A stretch of DNA of 64,000 nt, from contig NZ_JAECRZ010000001.1 of assembly GCF_016019955.1 (NCBI RefSeq), positions 1 to 64,000 on the forward strand, read 5' to 3'. A program made the position numbers and the translations under genes. The notes beneath the pieces were generated by a model. It ran no database searches. It saw only the letters and a list, made by a program, of their open reading frames with translations, and was not told the DNA's origin. Source of the stretch: Thiosulfatihalobacter marinus (GTDB taxonomy: Bacteria; Pseudomonadota; Alphaproteobacteria; Rhodobacterales; Rhodobacteraceae). Shown in pieces: positions 35,880 through 44,724 of this stretch (the stretch's first letter is position 1; every line of letters begins with the position of its first letter).

Positions 35880-36413
35880 ATGAAAGCCAGCCGTCCAGAA
35901 CAAGCGGTCCTGACCCGCGATACGGACATGAGCAAGACAGAGCAGACCCGCGCCGTGATCGAAGGCATGGTTGACGGGCTGAACGACCACAGGATTGACG
36001 ACATCGGCGAGTTTTTTGCCGAAGGGTTCCGCTGGATCGGCAACCGGGGGTGCGGCACCAAGACCGGGTTGAAGGAATTCCAGGACAATTGGCAACGCCC
36101 CTTTCAGGCGGCGTTTTCCGATAAGGTATGTGTTGATGAGGCCCGGCTGTACATGGGCGAGTGGGCGGCGGCCTTTGGCCGTCAGGAAGCCACCCATTCG
36201 GGGGAGTTCCTGGGTATCGCCCCGACCGGAAAGCGGGTGGAGATCCGTTACATGGACTTCTGGAAAGTGGTCGATGGCAAGATCGTGGACAACTGGGTGA
36301 ACGTGGATTTCGCCCATGTGGCGGCGCAACTGGGCGTGGACCTGTTCAACGGCGAGGGCTGGGAAGCCTATGATCACGGCGCGAAAGTGGCGCCGCGCCC
36401 CGACGGGAATTGA
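35880..36413 (+). CDS. Single-domain SnoaL-like protein
   Basis: 177 aa, one NTF2-fold domain. The end ([21 protein letters not shown]...LGVDLF) matches domain 2 of the 37874 and 29974 proteins, so it belongs to the same paralogous set. The [10 protein letters not shown] segment is the SnoaL hallmark. GGAAGAG precedes the ATG at 35880; Met at 35928 (MSKTEQTR) would give a 161-aa form and is plausible. Its place right after the permeases suggests an early step on the imported compound (inference). Confidence 0.8.
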   Translation: MKASRPEQAVLTRDTDMSKTEQTRAVIEGMVDGLNDHRIDDIGEFFAEGFRWIGNRGCGTKTGLKEFQDNWQRPFQAAFSDKVCVDEARLYMGEWAAAFGRQEATHSGEFLGIAPTGKRVEIRYMDFWKVVDGKIVDNWVNVDFAHVAAQLGVDLFNGEGWEAYDHGAKVAPRPDGN

Positions 36414-36484
36414 AACGTGTTCCGGGCCGGCCCCGGAACCTGGCAAAGGAGGCCCCGGCGCGGCTCTGGGGCGGGTATGGGAAA

Positions 36485-37813
36485 ATGACGATGGAATATC
36501 TGAAACGGGGCAAGCCCGAAGCGGACCGGGCCGAGGATGACGCCAGGACACGCGCCGTGGTCGAGGCGACGCTCAAGGATATCGAGACGCGCGGTGACGC
36601 GGCGGTGCGGGATTTGTCGGAAAAGTTCGACGCGTATTCGCCGGAGAGTTTCCGGCTGAGTCAGGACGAGATTGACGCGCTGATCGCGCAGCTGAGTGCG
36701 CGCGAGCTGGCCGATATCAGGTTTGCGCAGGAACAGGTTGTGAATTTTGCCCGCGCGCAACGGGACTCGATGCTGGATATCGAGGTCGAGACCATGCCCG
36801 GCGTGATCCTGGGCCACAAGAATATTCCGGTGCAATCGGTGGGCTGTTACATCCCCGGTGGCAAGTTTCCGATGGTGGCCAGCGCCCATATGTCGGTGGC
36901 CACGGCCAAGGTGGCGGGCGTGCCGCGCATTGTCGCCTGCACCCCGCCGTTCAACGGCAAGCCCAATCCCGGCGTGATCGCGGCGATGCATCTGGGGGGG
37001 GCGGACGAGATTTACGTGATGGGCGGTATCCAGGCGATCGGGGCCATGGCGATCGGGACCGAGACCATCGATCCGGTGCATATGCTGGTGGGGCCGGGCA
37101 ACGCCTTTGTCGCCGAGGCCAAGCGGCAGTTGTTCGGCCGGGTCGGTATCGATCTGTTTGCCGGGCCGACGGAAACCATGGTGATCGCCGATGACACGGT
37201 GGATGCGGAACTGTGTGCGACCGACCTGCTGGGGCAGGCGGAACATGGCTATAACTCGCCCGCAGTGTTGCTGACCACCTCGCGCAAATTGGCCGAAGAG
37301 ACCCTGGCCGAGATCGACCGCATTCTGGGTATCCTGCCCACGGCGGGCACGGCGAAAGTGTCGTGGGAAGATTATGGCGAAGTGATTCTGTGCGACAGTT
37401 ATGACGAGATGCTGGCCGTGGCGGATGACTATGCCAGCGAGCATGTGCAGGTGATGACGGAGCGCGATGACTGGTTCCTGGAGAACATGACCTGTTATGG
37501 TGCGCTGTTCCTGGGCGCGCGCACCAACGTGGCCAATGGCGACAAGGTGATCGGCACCAACCATACGCTGCCCACCAGGAAGGCCGGGCGCTATACGGGG
37601 GGGCTTTGGGTTGGCAAGTTTCTGAAGACGCACAGCTATCAGAAAGTGACCACCGATGAGGCGGCGACGCTGATCGGGGAATACGGGTCACGGTTGTGCA
37701 TGCTGGAGGGATTTGTCGGCCATGCCGAGCAGTGCAACATTCGCGTACGCCGCTTTGGCGGGATCAACGTGCCCTATGGCGAGGGCGCGCCCGGTCGGGA
37801 CGCGGCGGAGTAA
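36485..37813 (+). CDS. Histidinol-dehydrogenase-family enzyme, HpsN-like
   Basis: 442 aa NAD- and zinc-dependent alcohol dehydrogenase of the HisD fold. The HisD motifs are kept: [29 protein letters not shown] (zinc Gln and His), SEHVQVM (catalytic Glu-His), GDKVIGTNH (zinc Asp) and GFVGHAEQ (zinc His). No other his genes are present, and features such as [12 protein letters not shown] resemble, from memory, sulfopropanediol 3-dehydrogenase HpsN, which oxidises a primary alcohol to a carboxylate. Substrate here unknown. The start MTMEYLK was chosen by family N-terminus; an earlier TTG at 36410 is less likely. Confidence 0.85.
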   Translation: MTMEYLKRGKPEADRAEDDARTRAVVEATLKDIETRGDAAVRDLSEKFDAYSPESFRLSQDEIDALIAQLSARELADIRFAQEQVVNFARAQRDSMLDIEVETMPGVILGHKNIPVQSVGCYIPGGKFPMVASAHMSVATAKVAGVPRIVACTPPFNGKPNPGVIAAMHLGGADEIYVMGGIQAIGAMAIGTETIDPVHMLVGPGNAFVAEAKRQLFGRVGIDLFAGPTETMVIADDTVDAELCATDLLGQAEHGYNSPAVLLTTSRKLAEETLAEIDRILGILPTAGTAKVSWEDYGEVILCDSYDEMLAVADDYASEHVQVMTERDDWFLENMTCYGALFLGARTNVANGDKVIGTNHTLPTRKAGRYTGGLWVGKFLKTHSYQKVTTDEAATLIGEYGSRLCMLEGFVGHAEQCNIRVRRFGGINVPYGEGAPGRDAAE

Positions 37814-37830
37814 GGTTTTTGCGGCAGATG

Positions 37831-37879
37831 CGAGGGGCCAGCCCCTCGCGCTCCCCGGAGTATTTTTGGAACAATGAAG
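37831..37879 (+). repeat. Composite hairpin plus dispersed repeat
   Basis: CGAGGGGC (37831-37838)/GCCCCTCG (37841-37848), then GGAGTATTTTTGGAACAATG and AAG (37857-37879). Same two-part layout as 15118-15167. The ATG inside the repeat is used as the start of the next gene. Confidence 0.65.
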
Positions 37880-38929
37880 ATGGACGTTCAGAGCCAGAAC
37901 AAAGAGTTGATCGCACCCGTTCGGGCGGCGATGTATGATTTTGACCTGGGGGCGCTGAAGGCGTTGCTGGGAGCGGTTTCGGCGCCCGACGCGGTGTTTC
38001 ATCTGTGTTTTCCGTTCGGGGACACGGTGGGGGCCGAAGCGTTTTGCGATCATGCCTATGGCGGATTGCTGGACGCCTGGCCGGACCTGGAGCGGCGCGA
38101 CTATATCGTGATGGCGGGGCCGGATGAGGATGGGGCCGAATGGGTTGGCTGTGGCGGCTATTATACCGGCACGTTCGAGGCGCCGTGGCTGGATATTCCA
38201 CCGACGGGCCATCAGACGCATATGCGGTTTCACGAGTTCTTCCGCATCGAGGATGGCAGGATCGCGGAGTTTCAGGCGTTGTGGGACATTCCCGAGGTGA
38301 TGCTTCAGGCCAATGCCTGGCCGCTGGCGCCGTCGCTGGGCCGGGAATGGCATGTGCCGGGGCCGGCCACCTGTGACGGGATCGTGCCGGGGCCCTATGA
38401 CATGCGAAAAGGGACGGCATCGCGTCAGCATATCATCGACATGCTGGAGCATATGAAGCGCCACCCGTCGCGGGGGGGGCCGGAAGTCATGGAGATGGAC
38501 CGGTTCTGGCATGACACGATGAGCTGGTACGGTCCGTCGGGCATCGGTACGGGGCGTGGCATTCGCGGATTTCGCAACTGGCACCAGATTCCGTTTTTGA
38601 ACGGGATGCCGGATCGCGGGAAATACGTGGACGAGATCGATTATCATTTTTTCGGGGATGGCGATTATGCCGCCGTGACGGGCTGGCCGGACATGATCCA
38701 GACCGTGACCCACGGTGGATGGATGGGCATTGCGCCTTCGGGCAGGAAGATCACCATGCGCAGCCTTGATTTCTGGCGCATCGAAAACGGCAGGATTCGC
38801 GAGAACTGGGTGCTTGTCGATCTGTTGGATGCCTATGACCAGTTGGGCGTGGACGTGTTTGCCCGCTTGCGCGAGTTCAACAAGGTCCGCAACATGGGCC
38901 GACTGAAGATACCGGATGGAATGAGTTGA
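37874..38929 (+). CDS. Two-domain SnoaL/NTF2-like protein
   Basis: 351 aa. Domain 1 (about 10-160) has PWLDIPPTGHQTHMRFHEFFRIEDGRIAEF; domain 2 (about 195-335) has SWYGPSGIGTGRGI, GWPDM, GGWMGIAPSGRKI, LDFWRIENGRIRENWVLVDLL and LGVDVFARL. Both domains align with the 29974 protein, so the pair arose by gene duplication after domain doubling. The start lies inside the dispersed repeat (ATGAAGATGG; the second ATG at 37880 is possible). The stop shares one base with the SDR start. Confidence 0.8.
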   Translation: MKMDVQSQNKELIAPVRAAMYDFDLGALKALLGAVSAPDAVFHLCFPFGDTVGAEAFCDHAYGGLLDAWPDLERRDYIVMAGPDEDGAEWVGCGGYYTGTFEAPWLDIPPTGHQTHMRFHEFFRIEDGRIAEFQALWDIPEVMLQANAWPLAPSLGREWHVPGPATCDGIVPGPYDMRKGTASRQHIIDMLEHMKRHPSRGGPEVMEMDRFWHDTMSWYGPSGIGTGRGIRGFRNWHQIPFLNGMPDRGKYVDEIDYHFFGDGDYAAVTGWPDMIQTVTHGGWMGIAPSGRKITMRSLDFWRIENGRIRENWVLVDLLDAYDQLGVDVFARLREFNKVRNMGRLKIPDGMS

Positions 38930-39693
38930 TGAGCCAACTGCCACACACGCCGTCTTTTGGCCTTGGGGGCAAGCGCGCGCTTGTCACCGGGGCGTCGTCT
39001 GGCATCGGGCAGGGCTGTGCGGTGGCGCTGGCCGAGGCGGGGGCGCACGTGGTCTGTGCGGCGCGCGGGGCGGCCAGGCTGGAGGAGACAGTCGCGGCCA
39101 TGGCGGCGCGGGGGCTGAGCGCGGAGGCACGGGTGCTGGACCAGACCGATCTGGGCGCGCTGGCGGATATGTTTGTGGGCGATGTCTTTGATATCGTGGT
39201 CAATTCGGCGGGGTTGGCGCGCCATGCTCCGGCCGTTGAGACGACCCCGGAAGCGTATGACGCCGTGATGAGCGTCAATCTGCGGTCGGCCTATTTCCTG
39301 TCCGCCTTTGGGGCCAGGGCGTTGATCGATGCGGGCCGGCCCGGTTCGATCATTCATGTCAGCAGCCAGATGGGCCATGTCGGAGGCATTGATCGCGCTG
39401 TCTATTGCGCGACAAAGCACGGGCTGGAAGGCATGGTGAAATCCATGGCGATCGAATGGGGACCGCGCAACGTGCGGATCAACACGATTTGCCCGACCTT
39501 CATTCGCACGCCGTTGGGCGCGCAGACCCTTGCGATCCCTGAGCGGCGCAAATGGATCGAGGAAAAGATCAAGCTGGGCCGGGTGGGCGAGGTGGAGGAC
39601 ATCATGGGGGCGGTGGTGTACCTGGCGTCCGATGCCTCGGGGCTGGTCACGGGGGCGTCCATGCTGATTGACGGAGGTTGGACGGCGGATTGA
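38929..39693 (+). CDS. Classical SDR oxidoreductase
   Basis: 254 aa. Cofactor motif VTGASSGIGQG, NSAG near residue 85, Ser in VSSQ, and catalytic YCATK; C-terminal LASDASGLVTGASMLIDGGW. This is the FabG/sugar or polyol dehydrogenase type. The residue after the second strand (AARGAA) favours NADP or mixed specificity. The ATG at 38929 overlaps the previous stop by one base, and its own stop overlaps the lacI-type gene start by one base, so all are tightly coupled. Confidence 0.92.
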   Translation: MSQLPHTPSFGLGGKRALVTGASSGIGQGCAVALAEAGAHVVCAARGAARLEETVAAMAARGLSAEARVLDQTDLGALADMFVGDVFDIVVNSAGLARHAPAVETTPEAYDAVMSVNLRSAYFLSAFGARALIDAGRPGSIIHVSSQMGHVGGIDRAVYCATKHGLEGMVKSMAIEWGPRNVRINTICPTFIRTPLGAQTLAIPERRKWIEEKIKLGRVGEVEDIMGAVVYLASDASGLVTGASMLIDGGWTAD

Positions 39694-40739
39694 TGAAGGA
39701 CAAGATCACCTCGTTTCAGGTTGCGCAACGGGCCGGTGTGAGCCAGTCGGCGGTAAGCCGCGTGTTCACGCCGGGGGCGTCGGTGAGCAAGAAGACCGAA
39801 GCCAAGGTGCGCGCCGCGGCGACGGAACTGGGGTATCGTCCGAATGTGCTGGCCCGCGCGATGGTGTCGGGCAAGAGCCGGATCATCGGGCTGGTCGTGG
39901 CCTATCTGGACAATCACTTTTACCCCGAGGCGCTGGAGAAGTTGTCCAACGCGCTGCAGGCCAGGGGCTATCACGTGCTGGTGTTCATGGCCTCGCAGAC
40001 GGCGGGCAATATCGATGACGTGATGGCCGAAATTCTGGACTATCAGGTGGACGGGATCGTGATGGCCTCGGCGGCGATGTCGTCGGACATCGCGTCGCGG
40101 TGCCAGCAGGCCGGGGTGCCTGTGGTGCTGTTCAACAGAAGCCAGGACATTGACGGGATCACCTCGGTCACGTCGGATAATATTGCCGGCGGGCGCAAGG
40201 CGGCCGAGTTCCTGCTGGCGGGAGGGCATGAGCGGATTGCCTATGTCGCCGGGTGGGAAGGCGCGTCAACGCAGCGCGACCGCGAGGCCGGGTTCCGTGC
40301 CGGGCTTGCGGGGGCGGGGGTGGTGCTGTTTGCCCGTGCGGTGGGTGACTACCGCACCGCGGAGGCGCAGGCGGCGGCGCGCGCGCTGTTTGACGTGGCC
40401 CCGGCGATGCGGCCGGATGCGGTATTCGTGGCCAATGACCACATGGCCTTTGCCGTGATGGACGTGATCCGGTTCGAACTGGGCCTGCGCATCCCCGAGG
40501 ATGTATCGGTGGTGGGGTATGATGACGTGCCCCCGGCGGCCTGGGCCGCCTATAATCTGACCACGGTGCGCCAGCGCGCGAACCTGATGGTGGAAGAGAC
40601 CGTGGACGCGCTTATGGCGCATATCGAGACACCTGATACCGCCGCGCCGCGCCGGGTGGCTATCGATGGACCGCTGGTGGTGCGCGGATCGGCAAGAATG
40701 CCCGGGGCAAGGGTGCAATTTGACAAGGATGGAACATGA
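39693..40739 (+). CDS. LacI-family transcriptional regulator
   Basis: 348 aa. The N-terminal LacI HTH (SFQVAQRAGVSQSAVSRVFTPGASVSKKT) and hinge helix region (LARAMVSGKSRIIGLV) are followed by a periplasmic-binding-protein-like ligand domain (VFVANDHMAFAVMDVIR, VSVVGYDDVPPAAW). It is encoded within the operon it probably controls through the palindromes at 31046 and 31097. The inducer is probably the imported compound or an intermediate. Start MKDKITSF by one-base overlap with the SDR. Confidence 0.93.
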   Translation: MKDKITSFQVAQRAGVSQSAVSRVFTPGASVSKKTEAKVRAAATELGYRPNVLARAMVSGKSRIIGLVVAYLDNHFYPEALEKLSNALQARGYHVLVFMASQTAGNIDDVMAEILDYQVDGIVMASAAMSSDIASRCQQAGVPVVLFNRSQDIDGITSVTSDNIAGGRKAAEFLLAGGHERIAYVAGWEGASTQRDREAGFRAGLAGAGVVLFARAVGDYRTAEAQAAARALFDVAPAMRPDAVFVANDHMAFAVMDVIRFELGLRIPEDVSVVGYDDVPPAAWAAYNLTTVRQRANLMVEETVDALMAHIETPDTAAPRRVAIDGPLVVRGSARMPGARVQFDKDGT

Positions 40740-41722
40740 AGGGCTTTGATCCCAAATTCGTCGATTTTCCCGATTACATCATCGGGATCACCAGGGAGAT
40801 CTGGGAAGATCGCGGCATTGCCACGCTGCACCAATATTACGGCGACGATATCGTGGTACGTTCGCCCGCGTCGGTGGTGATCGGCAACCAGAACGTCATC
40901 GGCGCCACGATGGCCACCCTGGCCGAATTCCCGGACCGGGAATTGCTGGGCGAGGACGTGATCTGGTGTGGCACGCCCGAAGAGGGGATGTTGTCGTCTC
41001 ACCGGATCATTTCCACCGCGACCCATGCGCGGGACGGCGTATATGGCAAGGCCACGGGCAAGCGGTTGCGATACCGTATCCTGGCGGATTGTCATGCGAT
41101 CGACAACCAGATCAACGATGAATGGCTGATCCGCGACCAGGGCGCGATCGTGCGCCAGATGGGGTGGGACCCCAAGGAATACGCCGCCGGGCTGATCGAG
41201 CGGGAAGGCGGGCCGGAGGCCTGCGTGAAGCCGCTGACGCCGCATACCGACCAGCCGGGCCCCTACAAAGGCAAGGGCAATGACAATGCGTGGGGCGCGC
41301 GCTATGCCGATTTGCTGAGCGGCATGATGGGCGCGGACATGCGCCGGATCGAGAGCGAATACGACCGGGCGGTGCAATGCGAATATCCGGGCGGTCTTAC
41401 CGGCCATGGTTGGGGCGCGGTTGACAGTTTCTGGATGGGGCTGCGCGCCGCGTTCCCGAATGCCGCGTTCACGGTCGAGCATGTGATCGGGCGCGAGGAC
41501 GAGATGATGTGCCCGCGCGCTGCGGTGCGCTGGAGCCTGTGGGGCAAGCATGAAGGCTGGGGCGCGTTTGGCGTGCCGACCGGGGCGGAGGTCTATGTTC
41601 TGGGGATCAGTCACGCCGATTTTGGCGCGGTGATATCGGGCCAGCCCAAGGTGCGGCGCGAATTCACGCTGTTTGATGAAACCGCGGTTTGGAAGCAGAT
41701 CCTGCTGCAAACGGGGGCTTAG
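40736..41722 (+). CDS. Two-domain SnoaL-like protein, divergent paralogue
   Basis: 328 aa. Two NTF2-type halves (about 20-150 and 180-325), more distant from the other three. Recognisable features are YGDDIVVRSPASVVIGNQNVI in the first half and MRRIESEYDRAVQCEYPGG and RWSLWGKHEGWGAFGVPTGAEVYVLG in the second. It overlaps the LacI gene by four bases (ATGA). Fourth SnoaL-type gene of the cluster and last of the tightly coupled operon. Confidence 0.75.
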   Translation: MKGFDPKFVDFPDYIIGITREIWEDRGIATLHQYYGDDIVVRSPASVVIGNQNVIGATMATLAEFPDRELLGEDVIWCGTPEEGMLSSHRIISTATHARDGVYGKATGKRLRYRILADCHAIDNQINDEWLIRDQGAIVRQMGWDPKEYAAGLIEREGGPEACVKPLTPHTDQPGPYKGKGNDNAWGARYADLLSGMMGADMRRIESEYDRAVQCEYPGGLTGHGWGAVDSFWMGLRAAFPNAAFTVEHVIGREDEMMCPRAAVRWSLWGKHEGWGAFGVPTGAEVYVLGISHADFGAVISGQPKVRREFTLFDETAVWKQILLQTGA

Positions 41723-41885
41723 GTGGTTGGAGGCAAGGCAGTCGGGCTGGACGAAAGCCAGGCGCGGCGGCGATTTCATGCGCACCGCCAGTCGTTGCGG
41801 GCGCGCCGGCTGAACAACCGCCCGCCCGGGACCGCCAGGGTGATCTGAAAGACCTTGTCCGGGCCTGACCCGAGACCGTTTCAAT

Positions 41886-41897
41886 TTTGCAAGCGAC
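41886..41897 (+). promoter_or_regulatory. Possible degenerate LacI-type half operator
   Basis: ATTTTGCAAGCG is identical to the left 12 bases at operator 2 (31096-31107), but the right half is missing. It lies 37 bases before the bicupin gene. Could be chance or a weak site linking this operon to the same regulon. Confidence 0.25.
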
Positions 41898-41933
41898 CCC
41901 GGTAAACCCTCGGGGCGCGACGGAGAAAAGCAA

Positions 41934-42890
41934 ATGTCCATCCAAGACCGCATCGTGCGCTATGGCGACCTGCAACCCTGCAAGACAGCCTTTATCGACG
42001 CCCATACGCCGGGCAGCGATCAGAAAGAGAACTTTACCATCATTGGCGGCGGCGTCAGCGAAAGCCCCGACCAGCACGTGCACCTGACTGACAAGATCGG
42101 GTTCAACATCGGTGCGGCGGGGCAGCCGCCCAAATGCCGCAACTCGCTGCACAGCCACACCACCGCAGAAGTGTTTTTCGTGCTCAGGGGCCGCTGGCGG
42201 TTCTTCTGGGGGCGCTGGGGAGATGCCGGGGAATTCGTGGCCGAGGAGGGCGATATCTTCAACATTCCGACCGGGATTTTCCGAGGGTTCGAGAATATCG
42301 GGACGGATTACGGGATGATCATGGCCATTCTGGGAGGGGACGATGCCGGAGGCGGCGTGACATGGGCGCCGCAGGTGATCGAGGACGCCCGGGACCACGG
42401 GCTGATCCTGGGGGAAAACGGTGTTCTGTATGACAGCAAGAAGGGCGAGAGCCTGCCCCATAACGTGGGCCCGATGCCGGTGTTGCGCGAGGAAGAGCTG
42501 AAGTCTTTCCCGGAAGTGCCGGTGGAGGCGGTGGTGCGCGACTATGTGGCGCGCTATTGGGATCTGATGGCGCTGTCCGGCAGGAAGCCGGCCAAGGTGA
42601 TCGGCGAGGATGCGCTGTTGCGGGACAAGCCGGGATTCGAAGTGGAATTCCTGAGCCGCAATTCGATCCCGGACGAGATGCACGCGCATGACAAGCCGAC
42701 CGTTCTGATGCCGGTGCGTGGCCATTGGAAGCTGCGCCATGACGGGGGCGCGACTGTGCTCAACCCCGGAGATACCTGTCTGGTGAATGCGGGCGAACGG
42801 CACGCGCTGGCGCCCTCGATGACGGGCGAGGCGAGCCTCTATCGCGTCACCGCGACGGATGATCCGGCCGGGGCCACCTGGGCGGGCTAA
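41934..42890 (+). CDS. Bicupin protein, gentisate-dioxygenase-like
   Basis: 318 aa with two cupin domains. Cupin 1 (about 60-145) has LHSHTTAEVFFVLRGRWRFFWG and EGDIFNIPTGIFRGFEN, giving the His-His-Glu-His metal set. Cupin 2 (about 225-300) has MHAHDKPTVLMPVRGHWKL and NPGDTCLVNAGERHA. The layout resembles gentisate 1,2-dioxygenases, but several bicupins are isomerases or lyases, so activity is open. GGAGAAAAGC precedes the ATG. First gene of an operon running to the RraA-like gene. Confidence 0.78.
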   Translation: MSIQDRIVRYGDLQPCKTAFIDAHTPGSDQKENFTIIGGGVSESPDQHVHLTDKIGFNIGAAGQPPKCRNSLHSHTTAEVFFVLRGRWRFFWGRWGDAGEFVAEEGDIFNIPTGIFRGFENIGTDYGMIMAILGGDDAGGGVTWAPQVIEDARDHGLILGENGVLYDSKKGESLPHNVGPMPVLREEELKSFPEVPVEAVVRDYVARYWDLMALSGRKPAKVIGEDALLRDKPGFEVEFLSRNSIPDEMHAHDKPTVLMPVRGHWKLRHDGGATVLNPGDTCLVNAGERHALAPSMTGEASLYRVTATDDPAGATWAG

Positions 42891-42969
42891 GCCAGGCCAC
42901 TGTTGCACGGGAGGCCGTTGCGCGACGGCCTCCCGATGCGGGACGGGGAAGGACGGGAAAGGACAGGAA

Positions 42970-43593
42970 ATGAGCGAGATGGCGACGGACCTGTCGGACA
43001 AGACGCGGCAGATTTACGAGGACCAGGCCGAACAGTTTGACCGCGACCGGAGCCGCAAGCTTTTCGAGGCGCGCTGGCTGGCCCGGTTTTCCGACGGTTT
43101 ACCGCGCGGCGCCCGGGTGCTGGACCTGGGATGCGGCGCGGGCGAGCCGATCGCAAGCTGGCTGATCGCCGAGGGGTTTCGTTATACCGGCGTGGACTAT
43201 GCCGAAGCGATGCTGGCGATTGCGCGCGGGCGCTGGCCCGAGGGCGACTGGCGGCTGGCGGATATGCGTAAGCTGGATCTGGGCGAGCAGTTTGACGGAA
43301 TCGTGGCCTGGGACAGTTTCTTTCATCTGACCCGCAACGAGCAACGCGCCTGTCTGCCCCTGTTGGGGCGGCATCTGAAGCCCGGGGGGCAGTTGCTGGT
43401 GACGGTGGGGCATGGCAACGCAGAGGTGACAGGGCGTGTCGGCGGCGAAACCGTATATCACGCGAGCCTGTCGCCGGCCGAATATGCCGGCCTGCTGGAA
43501 GATTGCGGGATGTTGATGACCGGGTTTCTGGCACAGGATCCGGAATGCGAAAAACACAGCGTGCTTTTGGCGCGCAAGCTGAAACAGCCGTGA
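42970..43593 (+). CDS. Class I SAM-dependent methyltransferase
   Basis: 207 aa. SAM-binding motif I VLDLGCGAGEPIASWLI near residue 47, motif II GVDYAEAMLAIAR, and motif IV region GIVAWDSFFHLTRNEQ. Small-molecule methyltransferase type. It stands directly upstream of the MetE-like gene, suggesting linked methyl-group chemistry (inference). The start MSEMATDLSD was chosen by GGACAGGAA upstream. Confidence 0.87.
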   Translation: MSEMATDLSDKTRQIYEDQAEQFDRDRSRKLFEARWLARFSDGLPRGARVLDLGCGAGEPIASWLIAEGFRYTGVDYAEAMLAIARGRWPEGDWRLADMRKLDLGEQFDGIVAWDSFFHLTRNEQRACLPLLGRHLKPGGQLLVTVGHGNAEVTGRVGGETVYHASLSPAEYAGLLEDCGMLMTGFLAQDPECEKHSVLLARKLKQP

Positions 43594-43605
43594 GAGGACA
43601 GACCG

Positions 43606-44724
43606 ATGCGTATTCCGACAACCCATGTGGGCAGCCTGCCGCGCACGCAAGAAGTGGTGGATTTCATCTTTGCGCGCGAGCATGAAAAGCCGTTCGATCA
43701 GGCCGCGTTCGATGCCTGCATGACGGCGGCGGTGGATGAAACGGTCCGCCGGCAGGTGGCCGCCGGGGTGGATATCGTCAGCGATGGCGAAACCTCGAAA
43801 ATATCCTATGCCACCTATGTGAAGGATCGCTACACCGGGTTTGCCGGAGACAGCGAGCGCAACGCGCCCGCCGATCTGAAGATGTTTCCGGGCTTCCTGC
43901 AACGGCTGGCCGACGATGGCGGCACACCGCAATATGCGCGCCCCAAATGCGTGGGCGCGGTGACATCGAAGGGGCAGGGCGAGCTGGAAAAGGATATCGC
44001 CAACCTCAAGGCCGCGATGGCGGCGCACGGGGTGGAGCGCGGGTTCATGAATGCCGCCAGTCCCGGAGTGATCTCCTTGTTTTTGCAGAACGATTTCTAC
44101 AAGACGCGCGAGGCCTATCTTGCGGCGCTGGCCGATGCGATGAAGGCAGAATATGAAACCATCGTGGCGGCGGGGCTGGATTTGCAGCTGGATTGCCCGG
44201 ACCTTGCGCTCAGCCGTCACATGCTGTTCACCGATCTCGGCGACGAGGAATTTGTCAAGGTGGCGGATATGCATGTGGCGGCGCTGAACCATGCGCTGCG
44301 GGACGTGCCGCAGGACAGGGTGCGCGTGCATATCTGCTGGGGCAATTACGAAGGCCCGCATTGCTGTGACATCGCCATGGACAAGGTGTTTTCGACGCTG
44401 ATGGCAACCAAATCGCGTTATGTGCTGTTTGAAACGTCCAACCCGCGCCATGCCCATGAATGGACCACGTTCCGTGACCGCAAGGCGGAAATTCCCGACG
44501 ACAAGGTGCTGGTCCCCGGTGTGGTGGACACGACGACCAATTTCGTCGAGCATCCCGAGTTGGTGCGTCAGCGGATCGGGCGGTTCGTGGATATCGTGGG
44601 GCGCGAGCGGGTGATTGCGGGAAGCGACTGTGGCTTTGGCACATTCGCCGGGTTCGGCGCGGTGGATCCGGAGATCGCCTATGCCAAGCTGGGCGCCCTG
44701 GCCGAGGGGGCGGGGCTGGTCTGA
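43606..44724 (+). CDS. Cobalamin-independent methionine-synthase-like protein (MetE C-terminal type)
   Basis: 372 aa, only the catalytic barrel of MetE. The opening MRIPTTHVGSLPRT is the family signature. Zinc ligands are probably His and Cys in HICWGNYEGPHCC and the Cys in AGSDCGFGTF. Relatives include core MetE enzymes and epoxyalkane:coenzyme M transferase, all activating a thiol on zinc. No coenzyme M genes are present. Likely a methyl or alkyl transfer to or from a thiol; substrate unknown. It overlaps the next gene by one base. Confidence 0.85.
   Translation: MRIPTTHVGSLPRTQEVVDFIFAREHEKPFDQAAFDACMTAAVDETVRRQVAAGVDIVSDGETSKISYATYVKDRYTGFAGDSERNAPADLKMFPGFLQRLADDGGTPQYARPKCVGAVTSKGQGELEKDIANLKAAMAAHGVERGFMNAASPGVISLFLQNDFYKTREAYLAALADAMKAEYETIVAAGLDLQLDCPDLALSRHMLFTDLGDEEFVKVADMHVAALNHALRDVPQDRVRVHICWGNYEGPHCCDIAMDKVFSTLMATKSRYVLFETSNPRHAHEWTTFRDRKAEIPDDKVLVPGVVDTTTNFVEHPELVRQRIGRFVDIVGRERVIAGSDCGFGTFAGFGAVDPEIAYAKLGALAEGAGLV

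Noticed and set aside
36485-37813. Biosynthetic histidinol dehydrogenase (hisD).
   Set aside because: No histidine genes adjoin, it is inside a catabolic LacI-type operon, and its sequence resembles the HpsN branch.
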